Below are positions 12,531 through 23,090 of a DNA stretch of 64,000 nt, in pieces (position 1 is the first letter of the stretch; each line of letters starts with the position of its first letter). The stretch spans positions 8,948,501-9,012,500 of the forward strand of contig JAJFZO010000747.1 in assembly GCA_021397835.1 (NCBI GenBank), in the 5' to 3' direction. The notes beneath the pieces were generated by a model. That model did not search any database. It saw only the letters and a program-made list of their open reading frames with translations, and was not told the origin of the DNA. This DNA comes from Moringa oleifera (taxonomy: Eukaryota; Streptophyta; Magnoliopsida; Brassicales; Moringaceae). The position numbers were made by a program, and so were the translations under genes.

Positions 12531-13260
12531 ATAGGCCCCACAAGCTGTCCAAAATAGTGGAGGAGTTAACTCAAAAAAAAAAAGCCCAACCATCTCATAC
12601 TTATAAAAAAATGTCTTCCATAAAAAAAATGTTTTTTTTTTTTTTATCGAGCATATTTTTAATGAATCTCCTTTGAGATTTTATTTCCAATCATTAGTTG
12701 TAGGTGAAAAGCTTTGGTGACAAATCATATAGCAAGTCAACTACATCGTAGATTGCTTCTTTTAGCTTTCTAATTCAATTTTTGACTTCATTGTTGTGTG
12801 AATGTTACTTTTCTGCATCAAGAAGCACCACGTGGATGGTAAAAATAGTGCTTCTTTTTTTGAAGAGCTCATCTTCAATGTTCCACCATTATCTAATTTC
12901 TTGAACAACCCAAGAACCCAACTACTTAATTAGCTTTCTAACAATGTCAAAGAGAATAGTTAGGAAGATGCCTTATTAACTACCTTATCTGCTATAGAGA
13001 AGATTCATTCTTTTATTTTATCAAATAGTTTGAATTTTAGATAAGAATAATCTTTTAATTTGAATTTTGAATTCAGATTTTAGAATATCCAGATAAATAC
13101 AATTTTAGATTTTGGTTGTTTATTTTTTCCTACAATAATACCTCTATCAATGTAATAAAGTAAGCCATTCAAAGCAATTTTAATCATTTGAAATTTCAAG
13201 AGTTATATCTTTTTATTCTTCCTCTCCTCTTAAAACCTAATAAATCCACATCAAAAAACT
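12531..13260. other. AT-rich stretch, possible 5' LTR side of a copia element
   Basis: No gene. Runs of A and T occur at 12572-12581 and 12632-12643. The part just before 13268 sits where the 5' LTR of the following copia element should be, but the LTR borders cannot be read. Confidence 0.35.
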
Positions 13261-13267
13261 AATAAAG

Positions 13268-13281
13268 TGGTGTCAGAGCTA
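13268..13281 (+). other. Retrotransposon primer binding site (initiator tRNA-Met type)
   Basis: TGGTGTCAGAGCTA differs by one base in its first twelve from TGGTATCAGAGC, which is complementary to the 3' end of plant initiator tRNA-Met. Copia elements place this just after the 5' LTR. Here it lies about 130 bp before a copia gag in the same orientation. Confidence 0.6.
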
Positions 13282-13399
13282 CCATTTTGAGGGAATTATG
13301 AGATTAAAAAAGCCTAAATACAATCCCGAAACACTTCCTACTCATATCCTAAAAATAAAATCCTATATACAATAAAATCAAAAAATTCATTCACAACAA

Positions 13400-13645
13400 T
13401 TGCACCTCCAGTGTTTGATAAAGTAAACTATTAGATGTGGACTATCAGAATGGATAGCCTACATTGATGCAAATCATTTATGGGAAGTTGTTAAACAAGT
13501 ATATGAAGTTTCAAAATTGCCAAATAATTCAACTATTGCACGAATCAAGAACCATCAGAGAAAGTAACAAAAATTAAAAGTAAAAACAACATTGTTTTTA
13601 GTTGTCTCATCCACCATATTTATCAAAATGATGACAGCCAAGTAA
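13400..13645 (+). mobile_element. Ty1/copia gag fragment
   Basis: The plus strand reads APPVFDKVNY, then a frame-shifted WTIRMDSL, then LPNNSTIARIKNHQRK, KLKVKTTLFLVVSSTIF and IKMMTAK. This is the N-terminal gag segment of plant copia elements (family pattern PPVFDGxNYxxWxxRM, then IKxHKERKxRKxKAK, then SxTIF). Frameshifts and stops make it non-functional. It belongs with the primer binding site upstream and is cut off at about 13645. Confidence 0.8.
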
Positions 13646-14269
13646 ATATGCATATGCATATACATACATTACTTTACAAATAAGTCATTGTCAAACCTAC
13701 ATAGTACACTATCAATTTACAAAAAGTCACCAATCTTTATTACTAACTCATTATCAAACATAAACAATTCACTCACATGGAAGTCTAGCTTCTTTTGCAT
13801 GTGGTTTGTTAAATTTCAAGGGCATACTAGTATAGCCTTCATTCGGATTGGCCACCGAAATTTATATTTGAGGTGTCCAATGATATACTTAAGAAGCAAG
13901 AACTATTTACAAATAACGCACTGTCAAACCTACGCAGCACATTAACACTATTCTATTAAGTTAATAGTCGTTGGAAATAATCACTATCAAATATAAACAG
14001 TTCACTAAGCATATATAATAAGTCACTATCCTTTCTAAACAACTCAACATCAAATATAAACAATTAGCTACTACAATACAGTAACTCACCTAAATATGAA
14101 ACATTTCATTGCTTAACAATAGATCATGCAAAATGTAAGATGAGGTACTTACCAATAATGCCCATGTGAATCTTTAAAATGGTACCTAGTGGACGTATCG
14201 TTCACCTTTGTATTCAGCAAAGCACTCTAGTAATCATAGATAATTTGGAACAAATTAATAATCTTCCAA

Positions 14270-14850
14270 GGACATGACTTAGAAGCATTCAAATCTTTGA
14301 CAACATGGAAGTGCCACATAGGCACCTCCATCGAGTCAGGCACACCATAAGAAAACTATGAAGTTCATAAAGTGGATCCAACTTTAGACCATCCTTCACT
14401 AACTCAAATAAACTCCTAACAAAAACATCAACTAGCATCTTCTTAATTACAGTTTCCTCACCAGGGAAGAATCTTTGAAGAATGCTCCTTAAGACATCTC
14501 TCAAACTCTCAATATCAAGTTGTGCTCCAAAACAAAGACTTATGACTAAACCAAATTCAACCTTTGAGAAAATGCTATTGGACTCCCTAGCCTAAACCTT
14601 AACTCCTTTGCAAGTCCTTATGCTCAATCATTTTAAGCAAAATATTACGTGTGACTTGGCTCGAGAATTGCATTTTTTGATTAACCCCTAACAAGTGGCC
14701 AAAATAAGAATTGTTAAACTTGTTATTGAAAAAGTTACCTCTTTCCCAATAGGTAAATACTTAATCAAACAAATTCAATGAATCAAAGTCACAATGGTTC
14801 ATGATAATACCTTTGAACCGTTGTGAAATAGAAATCACATATGGAATATA
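14270..14850 (-). mobile_element. DUF1985-like transposon ORF remnant
   Basis: The minus strand reads NNSYFGHLLGVNQKMQFSS (near 14700), then, after a frame change, NSIFSKVEFGLVISLCFGAQ and RDVLRSILQRFFPGEE (14504 and down). This resembles the DUF1985 domain found in Ulp1-peptidase ORFs carried by plant MULE and CACTA transposons (pattern FGHxL, then FSLxEFxLITGLxCG). The peptidase part is not visible. The assignment is tentative. Confidence 0.42.
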
Positions 14851-16225
14851 TTCTTCTTTAACCTGTCAAAAATCAAAAAAATTTCAGCAACATGTTATAT
14901 TAATAACCAACTAAGGCAAATCAACAATTTGCTATGAACACACACATAAATAAGTCATTATTATTTTAACATGCATCAGGAGTAACTCCTTATAATATGT
15001 TCAAACCTCACCTAAAACCTTTTTGCCCCATGCAGATTTTAACATTACATTCCATTTTAACCAATGTTATTCACACAAAATGTCCAAGAAACCACTAACA
15101 AGTTATGAGATTCTAAAAATTAAATTTATTATACTTAAACTTAAAAGTATCACACAATCTCCACCACATACTATCTGTACTATTAAAAATCTAAATAATA
15201 GTATAGACTCTACAAATTAACCAATGAATCCAATCACTGTACCATGCAAAACCTAATTTCAATCATTTATTAATAACATTTTCGATAATTAGCTTATTTA
15301 TTAATACCATTTTCATAACACCACTTAGTATCAATGCATAAATTGAACAAAAAAACTCATGTCCCGTACCATATTCCTACACAAGCGGACACTAAAAATT
15401 TGAAATGTAAAATGTAAACAAACAAATAACCTAAGAAAATATATACCTTCCTATATCATATTCTTGAACAAGCTCATAAAAAAAATTTTGAGATGTAAAT
15501 AGAAAACTCAAAAAATATATATACCTTGTCACAGAGAGAAAGCTAATCATGACTTAATCAATAAATAAGTCTTCTTCGACAGTGTTGGCTTCACAGAGAA
15601 TAAAGAAATTATGGACGATGGTCGATGGAAAGAGAGAGAATAAGATTGGATTTCAATCTCATTATGGTGAGAGAGAAGGGTAATATGGGTTTCGATGGGT
15701 CAATTGTAAGAGAGAGAAGCAGTATGGGTTTTGACGAATCAATAATGATAAAAAAGACCAGTATGGGTTTCAGTCACTCGATGTTCAGAGAAGGATCGTA
15801 AGGGGTATAGGTTACATATATGAATAGACAACAAAATGTAGAGCTCAATAGTGACAAAAAGATGAAAATATTGCTTTTAAATGTGAATCGACGATGAGAG
15901 GAAATAGGAAGCCTAGTCAATAATGAGAGACAGGTTAGTTTCAAGTGTTTAGGTTTGGGTATGGATCATGCGAGAATGTGATGAGATTGTTCTTTAAATT
16001 CAAAATTAATGAGTATAAACCCGTTGGATCAAAGGGTGCATCCAATCATCACTTGTCACTTTGCATTTAAAACTTTGACATACATGAGTAAAAGAAAAAA
16101 AGATACAACAGGAATATTATATAATATTTCTTTAATTAAAAAAAGGCTAAAAACAATCAAATTAATAACTTTGAAAACTTTTATGAATACTAATTATCAA
16201 AAAGCTAAAAAAATAATTTTACCCA
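14851..16225. other. Non-coding transposon-like stretch
   Basis: No gene. Between 15580 and 15960 a degenerate GAGAGAGAA plus TATGGGTTT motif recurs about every 60-70 bases (15655, 15690, 15725, 15760). It lies upstream of the minus-strand DUF1985-like ORF and could be its leader region. Confidence 0.3.
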
Positions 16226-16227
16226 TG

Positions 16228-16228
<1 letters not shown>

Positions 16229-16263
<35 letters not shown>
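16229..16263. repeat. (TA)n microsatellite
   Basis: About 17 uninterrupted TA units inside AT-rich sequence. Confidence 0.97.
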
Positions 16264-16267
<4 letters not shown>

Positions 16268-16439
16268 AACTTCAAGTGAAAATTAATTATATAAGATCTC
16301 TAATTTGAATATCTCCAATTGTTGAATTTTTTCATTGGGTTAAATTTGATCTAAATTAATATATCAAGGTTCAATTTGTTACCTTTTAAATATAAGGGTT
16401 TAATTGATAATATGGAGCAATATCAAGATTTATATAACC

Positions 16440-16715
16440 TTTACCCAAAACAAATGTCAATTTGTTTTAAGTGGTATTTGTCTATTTTTAATAACAATTG
16501 TTAGTAAATACATAAACTTTTATTGATAAGTATTCTATATCTTTACCAACAATCATGATAATTGTCACTATAGGGTTTTTTCAACCTTGGCTATGCTGAC
16601 TTTTGAACAATTACTGAAAAAAAAAATTTATTGGTAATTATAGTTGCTACTAAAAACCAAAACAAGTGCTACTATAAATAATTTAATGTGTACTAACCAA
16701 CTTGGAAAAAAGGTG
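16440..16715 (+). mobile_element. Second CACTA-like end, degraded terminus
   Basis: CAAATGTCAATTTGTTTT at 16450, the AACAATTGTTAGTAAATACA piece near 16490, and the closing part (ATAATTGTCACTATAGGGTT, then CAATTACT) parallel, in the same order, the block at 10730-10979. The terminal TTGTAGTG is replaced by diverged bases near 16690-16700. This is a related CACTA subterminal region in the same orientation. Confidence 0.6.
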
Positions 16716-16825
16716 AGCCATGTCGTTCACTAGCCTAGAGATATATCTCATAATTTTAACAAGTACTAAGCATGCTCTGCCCTGATATAAGTATTTTTTA
16801 ATATGACCTTCCTTTATCTTATATT

Positions 16826-16990
16826 CTCCGTTCACTTGGTAAATAACAAGATTGAATCATTATACACATGAATGTTCTAAATACGACCTTTCCTAGCCAA
16901 CTTTACTCCTCCGTTCACTTGGTAAATAACACGATTGAATCATTATACACATGAATGTTCTAAATACGACCTTTCCTAGCCAACTTTACT
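16826..16990 (+). repeat. 83-bp tandem duplication
   Basis: The unit starting CTCCGTTCACTTGGTAAATA occurs at 16826-16908 and again at 16909-16990. The copies differ at about one position (AACAAG against AACACG), so the duplication is much younger than the decayed elements around it. No coding function is seen. Confidence 0.93.
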
Positions 16991-17209
16991 CGGCAAACTT
17001 TCACTTAGCATCATTATTCGAGGCTAGAAACTTCTATATAGCAACTTGAATCTTCACCAAGTCGAGGCCTTATAATACCTCCCTATTCTTGTCGCTTCTC
17101 AGACTTCATCTCTGTCAGCCAATAGTTATTACTCCTATACTTCTTTATCCTTGCTTCTTTCCTTCTCCTCCATTTTTATAGCCCTTTCATTTTTTCATAA
17201 AGTTTGATA

Positions 17210-18010
17210 AAATTTAAGCTTTTATGATCGCAATAGAATAAGATTCAACATAAGGCCTTAACTTTCAAATCTCTATCATTAGTGCATAGGCCACTTTTTT
17301 AATCCTAGGGTACTTAATTTTCACATCATGCAAAATCTTATATCCGCCATGATTGATAAAATATAAATATAGTTGCTCACTTTCTTAGGTTGAGTCAAAG
17401 AGTGTTAGTGCACTCAAATAATCTTTCAACAGATCAAAAGCCCATGGACATTACTTTGTCCATGAAAAATTGCTTCAAAACCTTAAAGAAAGGCAAGCAT
17501 TTCTCTGTTGCACATGAAATAAACTAATTGATGGCAATGATTTGCCATTTAATATTCTAAACCTCACGAATTTTGTGCGAATGTATCATGGGTTTAATGG
17601 CTTCAATTTTCTCAAGATTTGCCTTTATCCCATGTTACTTAATCATAAATCTCAAAAACTTGTCACAAGACACATCAAGAACACATTTTTCAAGTTTCAA
17701 CCTCATCGGATATTTCCTCAATATTGTAGCCGCTTTGGTGATACTTTTGATGATCAATCATTTATCTATGTCAAACTACTGCTACTGATAATAATTATAA
17801 TAATAATAATCATTACAACCAATCTGAAAGGTATTACCTTAAAATAGTAAGTGTTGTAATCTACAATGAAACTAGTATGTCCATCATCACTTGGGTTCAT
17901 CTAAATTTAATTGTAGTCAAAATAAACATCAAGAAAACCTATAGCTAATAGCTCGAGGTGCTATCTACTAATTAATTTATCTATAGTTTTAAAAAACAAA
18001 ATGTACTTCT
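17210..18010 (-). mobile_element. Ty3/gypsy (Tat-like) RT and RNase H remnant
   Basis: Reading down from 18010, the minus strand gives MNPSDDGHTSFIVD, then TYYFKVIPF, the start of the RT palm. After a deletion comes ILRKYPMRLKLEKCVLDVS, then CDKFLRFMI and GIKANLEKIEAIKP, then EKCLPFFKVLKQF, and finally KYPRIKKVAYALMIE with LRPY in the RNase H (about 17320-17230). The YxDD catalytic box is destroyed. Residues like GIEANPEKI and EKCLPFFK point to the Tat lineage. A TTA/ATA microsatellite sits at about 17790-17815. Confidence 0.83.
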
Positions 18011-18014
18011 GAAA

Positions 18015-20620
18015 GTGGATTTTCAAACTATATGTCATCTTTCAACCAATTCTTTGCTCCCAAACATGTTATCAACTAATATGGATAATTAAAAATTAAA
18101 AAAATGAGACCCATAATTTCCAATCATTACAAATACATGGGAAAAGAGTATAAAAATAATATAAATATGCAAATGAATATGAAATATCAAGAAATAATCC
18201 AAGTTCAAATCTTACTTTCATAAAATTTCATGTTTTAAAATGAATGTCTTCTGAGAAGATATGCTAGAAAAATTAACATATAAATATTATATTTCGTTTA
18301 GGCTTTTGATTTTCAGTGAATAGGTTTCCTTATCTCACAGTGCCCACTAACTTGACTAACTATTGTTTTTCTCCTCTTATAAGCACTGGTTTGAAAGCAT
18401 CCCAATGGACTATCAGAAGCATCCATGTCCTACCTTCTCTTTTTAACATTTTGTGTAACTGGCCCCTACCAGCAACAAAATGCAGGTAACATCAAGAAAC
18501 CTTCACCAATGTTGTTAGCTGCTATCCAGGTTTTTTTTTCTATTTTTAAATCAACAAAGGGCTGTAAGGGTTAAAATGCATACTCTAACTTCATTTAAAG
18601 CTGACTAAAATTCTTTGAAATGTGTTGCGCTGGTCAATTTTACAATAAACTAGGAAGACATGACTTTTCGCTAACAAATATCTATACGGCTTTTCAATTA
18701 ACGATTACTTATTACTGTTAAGTCCAATTACCTTCAAGCCAAGTCCATGAGTATATTTCAAGGGAAAAATAATAAATGCTCACCATCATTCTCATATTCT
18801 TGCAACTCTTGAAAGCTTCAAACCGGTTAATGTGTCTATAGGATCTTGACAAGGATCAAATGCCAGAATGACCAAGTTTTCTTTGTTGGGTTTTCCCTAA
18901 TTCAACCTATTTCATTGTTTCTTTAAGGGACTGTAAATGTAAAAGGCTAGGTCCTGAGAAGGATGGCAACTTCAGCAACAAACCAGCCTGTTATAGGATG
19001 CCTTTAAGCCTACCTTTTCAAGGAAAATATCAAACGCCACCAACTGTAACTCCTATTGAATCAAATCTATATTCAACTTTGGATCAAGGTAACATCAATA
19101 ATAGTACTTTTACTTTAATTTACAAAAGGAGCAGATAAACCAAGAAAGAGAAACATAAAATGACAATTCCTAAAGAAATAGCTCCAAATCCAATTTCTAT
19201 TGAATCAAATCCATATTTAACAAACAAGAATCACATAAAATTCCTTGTCAATAATGAAAGTCCTCTTAGTGCAATTCTTTGGCATTAAACCAAATTTTAT
19301 AAGAATGCATACGTGAAAAATGTACATTAATATTACATTTTAATCTTACAATTGGTATAAGACTGTTATGAAGCATCACTATTTCATTAAATAACCATAA
19401 ATTTTTTTTATGTTATACTATTAATCATGTATTTTAAGAACATCAAAACCAAGTATGAGTCAAATCAATTTAGATTTTGAAACTAACACCTTATTTGCTA
19501 ACATAAATTCGTCCTGATCACTATTGAATATTTTGAAGGCTTTTTTCAACTTCTATATAACATTTTCCTGCATGAAACAAGCATTTTAATGAACATTTGG
19601 TCTATATTTACAATAAGCAGAAACTATCAGCCACAAAGAGTTAACTTCATTTTTTTTTTCCATAATGTTCAAAGCTAACGGTGCCATTGGAATCAACACC
19701 AATCTCAGTAATAATCATGTCTTGAAATTCTTCCTTCCTAAGATTTCCATCTAGAGACTAGATCAGTGTAGCAAACTCTTCCATCCTAATTAAGCATGCA
19801 AAATGATATTAGAGACTTGGAGACTCGTTCTTTTGTCAATGCATTAGCCATGCCTAACGCTCTAATCTTCAAATCTTTGCAACAAAATTAAGCAGATTAC
19901 GCTACTCTAGAGAGTGACAAGATTAAAAAGAAAATAGAAAAATAGAAAAATGTATTTATGAGTGGTGTGTTTTTCCCCCTTAAAAGGATATCTCATATAA
20001 AACAAAGGCTAGTGAGAATCGTTTGTCATGAATGTATGGCAATTGTCAAACATGGATGATGAAAATTGCAATTCAAAGCAAGAAATTTTCAAAATCTCTG
20101 AGTCTTTTTATTGGAAGAGTGCCTTAAGCTCACTTAAGTGGAAATAGTTTTATTTTATCTTTCATTTTCTAAATTTTATTTTAATTATTTGTTATTTAAC
20201 ATATACGTTAAAGCTGCTTTTATGGGGAAAGTCAACAACATTTTTCTCTTTTTATCATTATTATTTTTTAAGAATAATTTTAAATTTTAAACTTAATATT
20301 GTTATTGGATTACTTTTATTACTTTATGTAATAATAATTTTGAATTTAAGTATGAAAATTTTAAATTTAAAAAACATTGAAATCATAATATTTTTATTAC
20401 TTAAAAATAAAAATAAAAATATTGTATTATATATATATGTGAAAATTTAATAAAAGTGAAGTTTTGTTGAAATCAACAAATAAAGTTTTCAATCTGTTTT
20501 GTTTAATAAATATTATTTTATTATATTTAAATTAAGATGTATTTAATTTAGTATGAAAATTTTAAATTTTAAATTTGTAATTTTGTAATTTTAAAAGTTG
20601 AAAATTGTGATCTTATTTTA
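18015..20620. other. Long non-coding stretch
   Basis: No gene seen. 18300-19000 is less AT-rich and could hold old host-gene or transposon debris, but no frame gives a recognisable domain. From about 20150 the sequence becomes extremely AT-rich, leading into the CACTA-like end that follows. Confidence 0.45.
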
Positions 20621-20624
20621 AATG

Positions 20625-20819
20625 TAATGGCAAACAATAGTCATTAAAAATATATGTTTTAGTGATTAATTTACAAAATTATCATTATACATTTATAAAT
20701 AGCAATTATTGAACAAAATTTATTAAACATATGACAATAAAATTCTTATAATATATATAAAGATAATTATCATAATTGCAATTAAATATTTACCTTTAAA
20801 AAATTGTTTAGTTGTAGTG
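20625..20819 (+). mobile_element. Third CACTA-like end with intact terminus
   Basis: AT-rich sequence with degenerate AATTGTC/ATAATT motifs ends in TTGTAGTG at 20812-20819 (CACTACAA on the other strand). It has the same orientation as the end at 10979. No transposase is seen nearby, so it may be a non-autonomous or deleted element. Confidence 0.55.
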
Positions 20820-22021
20820 TAAATGGAGTACGTCAATGTTCTTCTTCAAAAAGTTCATGAGCTTGCTCTTCTCGAGTTCCATCAACTCAATGCTGATCTT
20901 TGCCTTTTTCCTCTCTTACATTTCCACATCCTGTAGAGTTTCCATCTGCACACTTTTTCAAACCTTTGCTTCATCTCTTGATTTACCTCACCTGCACCAC
21001 TCATCTCTATTTTCATTTGTATATATTTTTTGATAGTTGTGAAAACACTATTAACCTACATCTTGGTTCTTGTTTAATTTGTCAACTTGACTTGAAGTGG
21101 AGAATCTCATAAAATAAATGGTAGCTTGACGTAATTGGTTGAAATGCATTCAAACCAGATCAAATTATAAGAATATACCATTATAGGTAGATGGAGCTCA
21201 GACTATAGGACACTTCACTATTTGACTGGATTGCCGAAGATAGAGTTACTGGCTAGCTTGGCCTGACTTGTTTTGGTTGAGGAATTCAACTTGTTTCCTC
21301 AAGTCTGTCATCCTCTTTATTTATCACATGGGGAGGTAACAATAATTCCACCTTCTAAATTCCTCCTCCCTTTTAAGAGACAAGTCTTGGTTAATCCACG
21401 CTGGACCTTTTTTTGTGTGTGTAAGCTACTTTCATGACTTTATCTTTTCAATTTGTTCCTGACAATCTGGTTCAATAGGTTCATGACATAATAGGAGAAT
21501 TATTTTAGTTAATCCATTCGTTGCGCCAATACAACGATTGAATCAATTTGTATGGCCAAGTGCATGTGAAGCTTGGTGTTGGTACCATTGGCCTTGCATT
21601 AGGGATCACATTCTGAATCGTAGTCTGGAATGGAACTCGTATAGATGTTAGCTGCCGTGGAGCAGCAGACAGAGTAGAGCGAGGTGTGAGAACAGCAATG
21701 CCAGAGTGTACTGATGATGTTAATCAATAGCAAAGTTATTGCTCTCATGTTCATTGCTGGCTGTCCTTGAATTATAGATGATGTTAATTGAATTGGAAAA
21801 GCTACCATGGAAGACGCTACTTGGCTCTTTTTTCGTTGTGAAGTTCCCATAGATGGTGTCAAATTATTCTGATGCTGCCGAATCTAGCTCTCTTCTAATT
21901 TCAACTGTCTAATAGTAAAGATGATAAAACAAATAAGACAAGTGCCACAAAGGAGAAGGGTGACGGCCTAAAACGAGGTCATTCATGGGGGAGCCTGCAA
22001 ACAAGATGCTGAAATGAGTAA
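20820..22021. other. Spacer 3' of the carboxylesterase gene
   Basis: No gene with a recognisable domain. The part nearest 22021 should contain the esterase 3' UTR; no polyadenylation site can be fixed by eye. Confidence 0.45.
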
Positions 22022-23090
22022 CTAAAAGCATTGGCTGATGAAGCTTTTTATGGTAAGCATAAGCTGATGGGCTGGCTGTGAGTTGGGGTCGATGGTGAAG
22101 AAGCCGTGCTGTTTGCCTTCAAACTCAACGTAATCGATCTTCTTTCCCAACTTCTTCAGCCTCTTCGCGTAATCCTCTGCTCGGTCTTTCAACAAATCGC
22201 TGCCCCCAACTACTACCAGGATGGGATCAAATTCAACTTCTTCGAGATTGGAACTGAATGGCCCGAATGGGTTCACTAATGGATGATCAGTTGTGTCTCC
22301 CACTGGTATACTTAATCTCCAGAACCTACGTACCCACATCGTCGTCATTTACTAATCAGATACGTTAAGAGTGGTTAAAAAAAGTCCAGTGTTCTTACCT
22401 GTCAATGAGCTCCAAATTCAGGAAAGCTTCTTTGGGCCCTTCTGCCTCGGACCTGGTCCTCGCTGTCCCGCCAAAAAAGGGTGCCAAAAGCACATAACCC
22501 CGCAAGCGAACAGGGTCCAACTCCGGGGAACCAGCCCGAAGCCGAACGGCTAGATTATGAGCAATATTGCCCCCGGCTGAGTCACCGGATATGATCACCT
22601 TGCCAAAGTCAGCAACATCAGTTAACCAGGTATCAGGTTGGAGAGCAACTGCTTGAGCTTGGAGCCATTTCACGGCCATGAAACCATCGTCTATGGCCGC
22701 CGGGAGGCGGTTCTCCGGAGCCAACCGGTAGTCAGGTGAGACGATGACAGCCTGAAGATCAAAGGCGAGCTTGAGGCAATAGTTCTGGAAGTTGGGCCAA
22801 GTGCGGGAACCAATGCAAAAGCCTCCGCCATGAATGTAATAGAAGACTGGGAGTTTGGTTGAAGAGGGTACCGAAGCAGGCTTGTAGAGGCGGAGATGAA
22901 GATTATGCGCGGGATCAAAGAGGACATCTTTCCATAGAACGGATCCATCATCGATTACAGGCACATCAAAGCTTGGTTTGGAGGATCGCCAGATGGAGCC
23001 GTCGCTGTAAACACGAAGGACTCCTCTGCATTCGTCAACCTCGTAAGGGGAGTCATCAATTGGAGGAGCAGCTGTAGTGTGGGCAGACAT
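22022..23090 (-). CDS. CXE15: CXE15-like carboxylesterase (HSL/GID1-type alpha/beta hydrolase)
   Basis: A 331-residue hydrolase encoded by two exons: complement(join(22022..22325, 22399..23090)). The intron (22326-22398, 73 bp) is GT-AG and splits an Arg codon at residue 231, just before FWRLSIP. The oxyanion-hole motif HGGG is at residues 87-90, the nucleophile elbow GDSAGG has Ser171, the likely acid is Asp274 in GGSDLLKDR, and His304 lies in KQHGFF. Length and motif spacing fit the plant carboxylesterase family. Runs such as LHLRLYKP, PVRLRGYVLL, FFGG and DHPLVNPFGP match the CXE15 group best. Arabidopsis CXE15 hydrolyses strigolactones; that this protein does so is inference. There is no signal peptide, so it is probably cytosolic or nuclear. 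The ATG at 23090 is chosen because homologous sequence begins shortly after it. Confidence 0.93.

Noticed and set aside
17542..17847. Plus-strand open frames of 71 and 101 residues
   Set aside because: They are antisense to the gypsy RT remnant, whose minus-strand translation matches RT/RNase H motifs.
21599..21862. An 87-residue minus-strand open frame downstream of the esterase
   Set aside because: No domain, no splice or codon evidence; it probably lies in or near the esterase 3' region.
22859..23077. Plus-strand open frame across the carboxylesterase exon
   Set aside because: It is antisense to a clearly conserved hydrolase exon with intact motifs.
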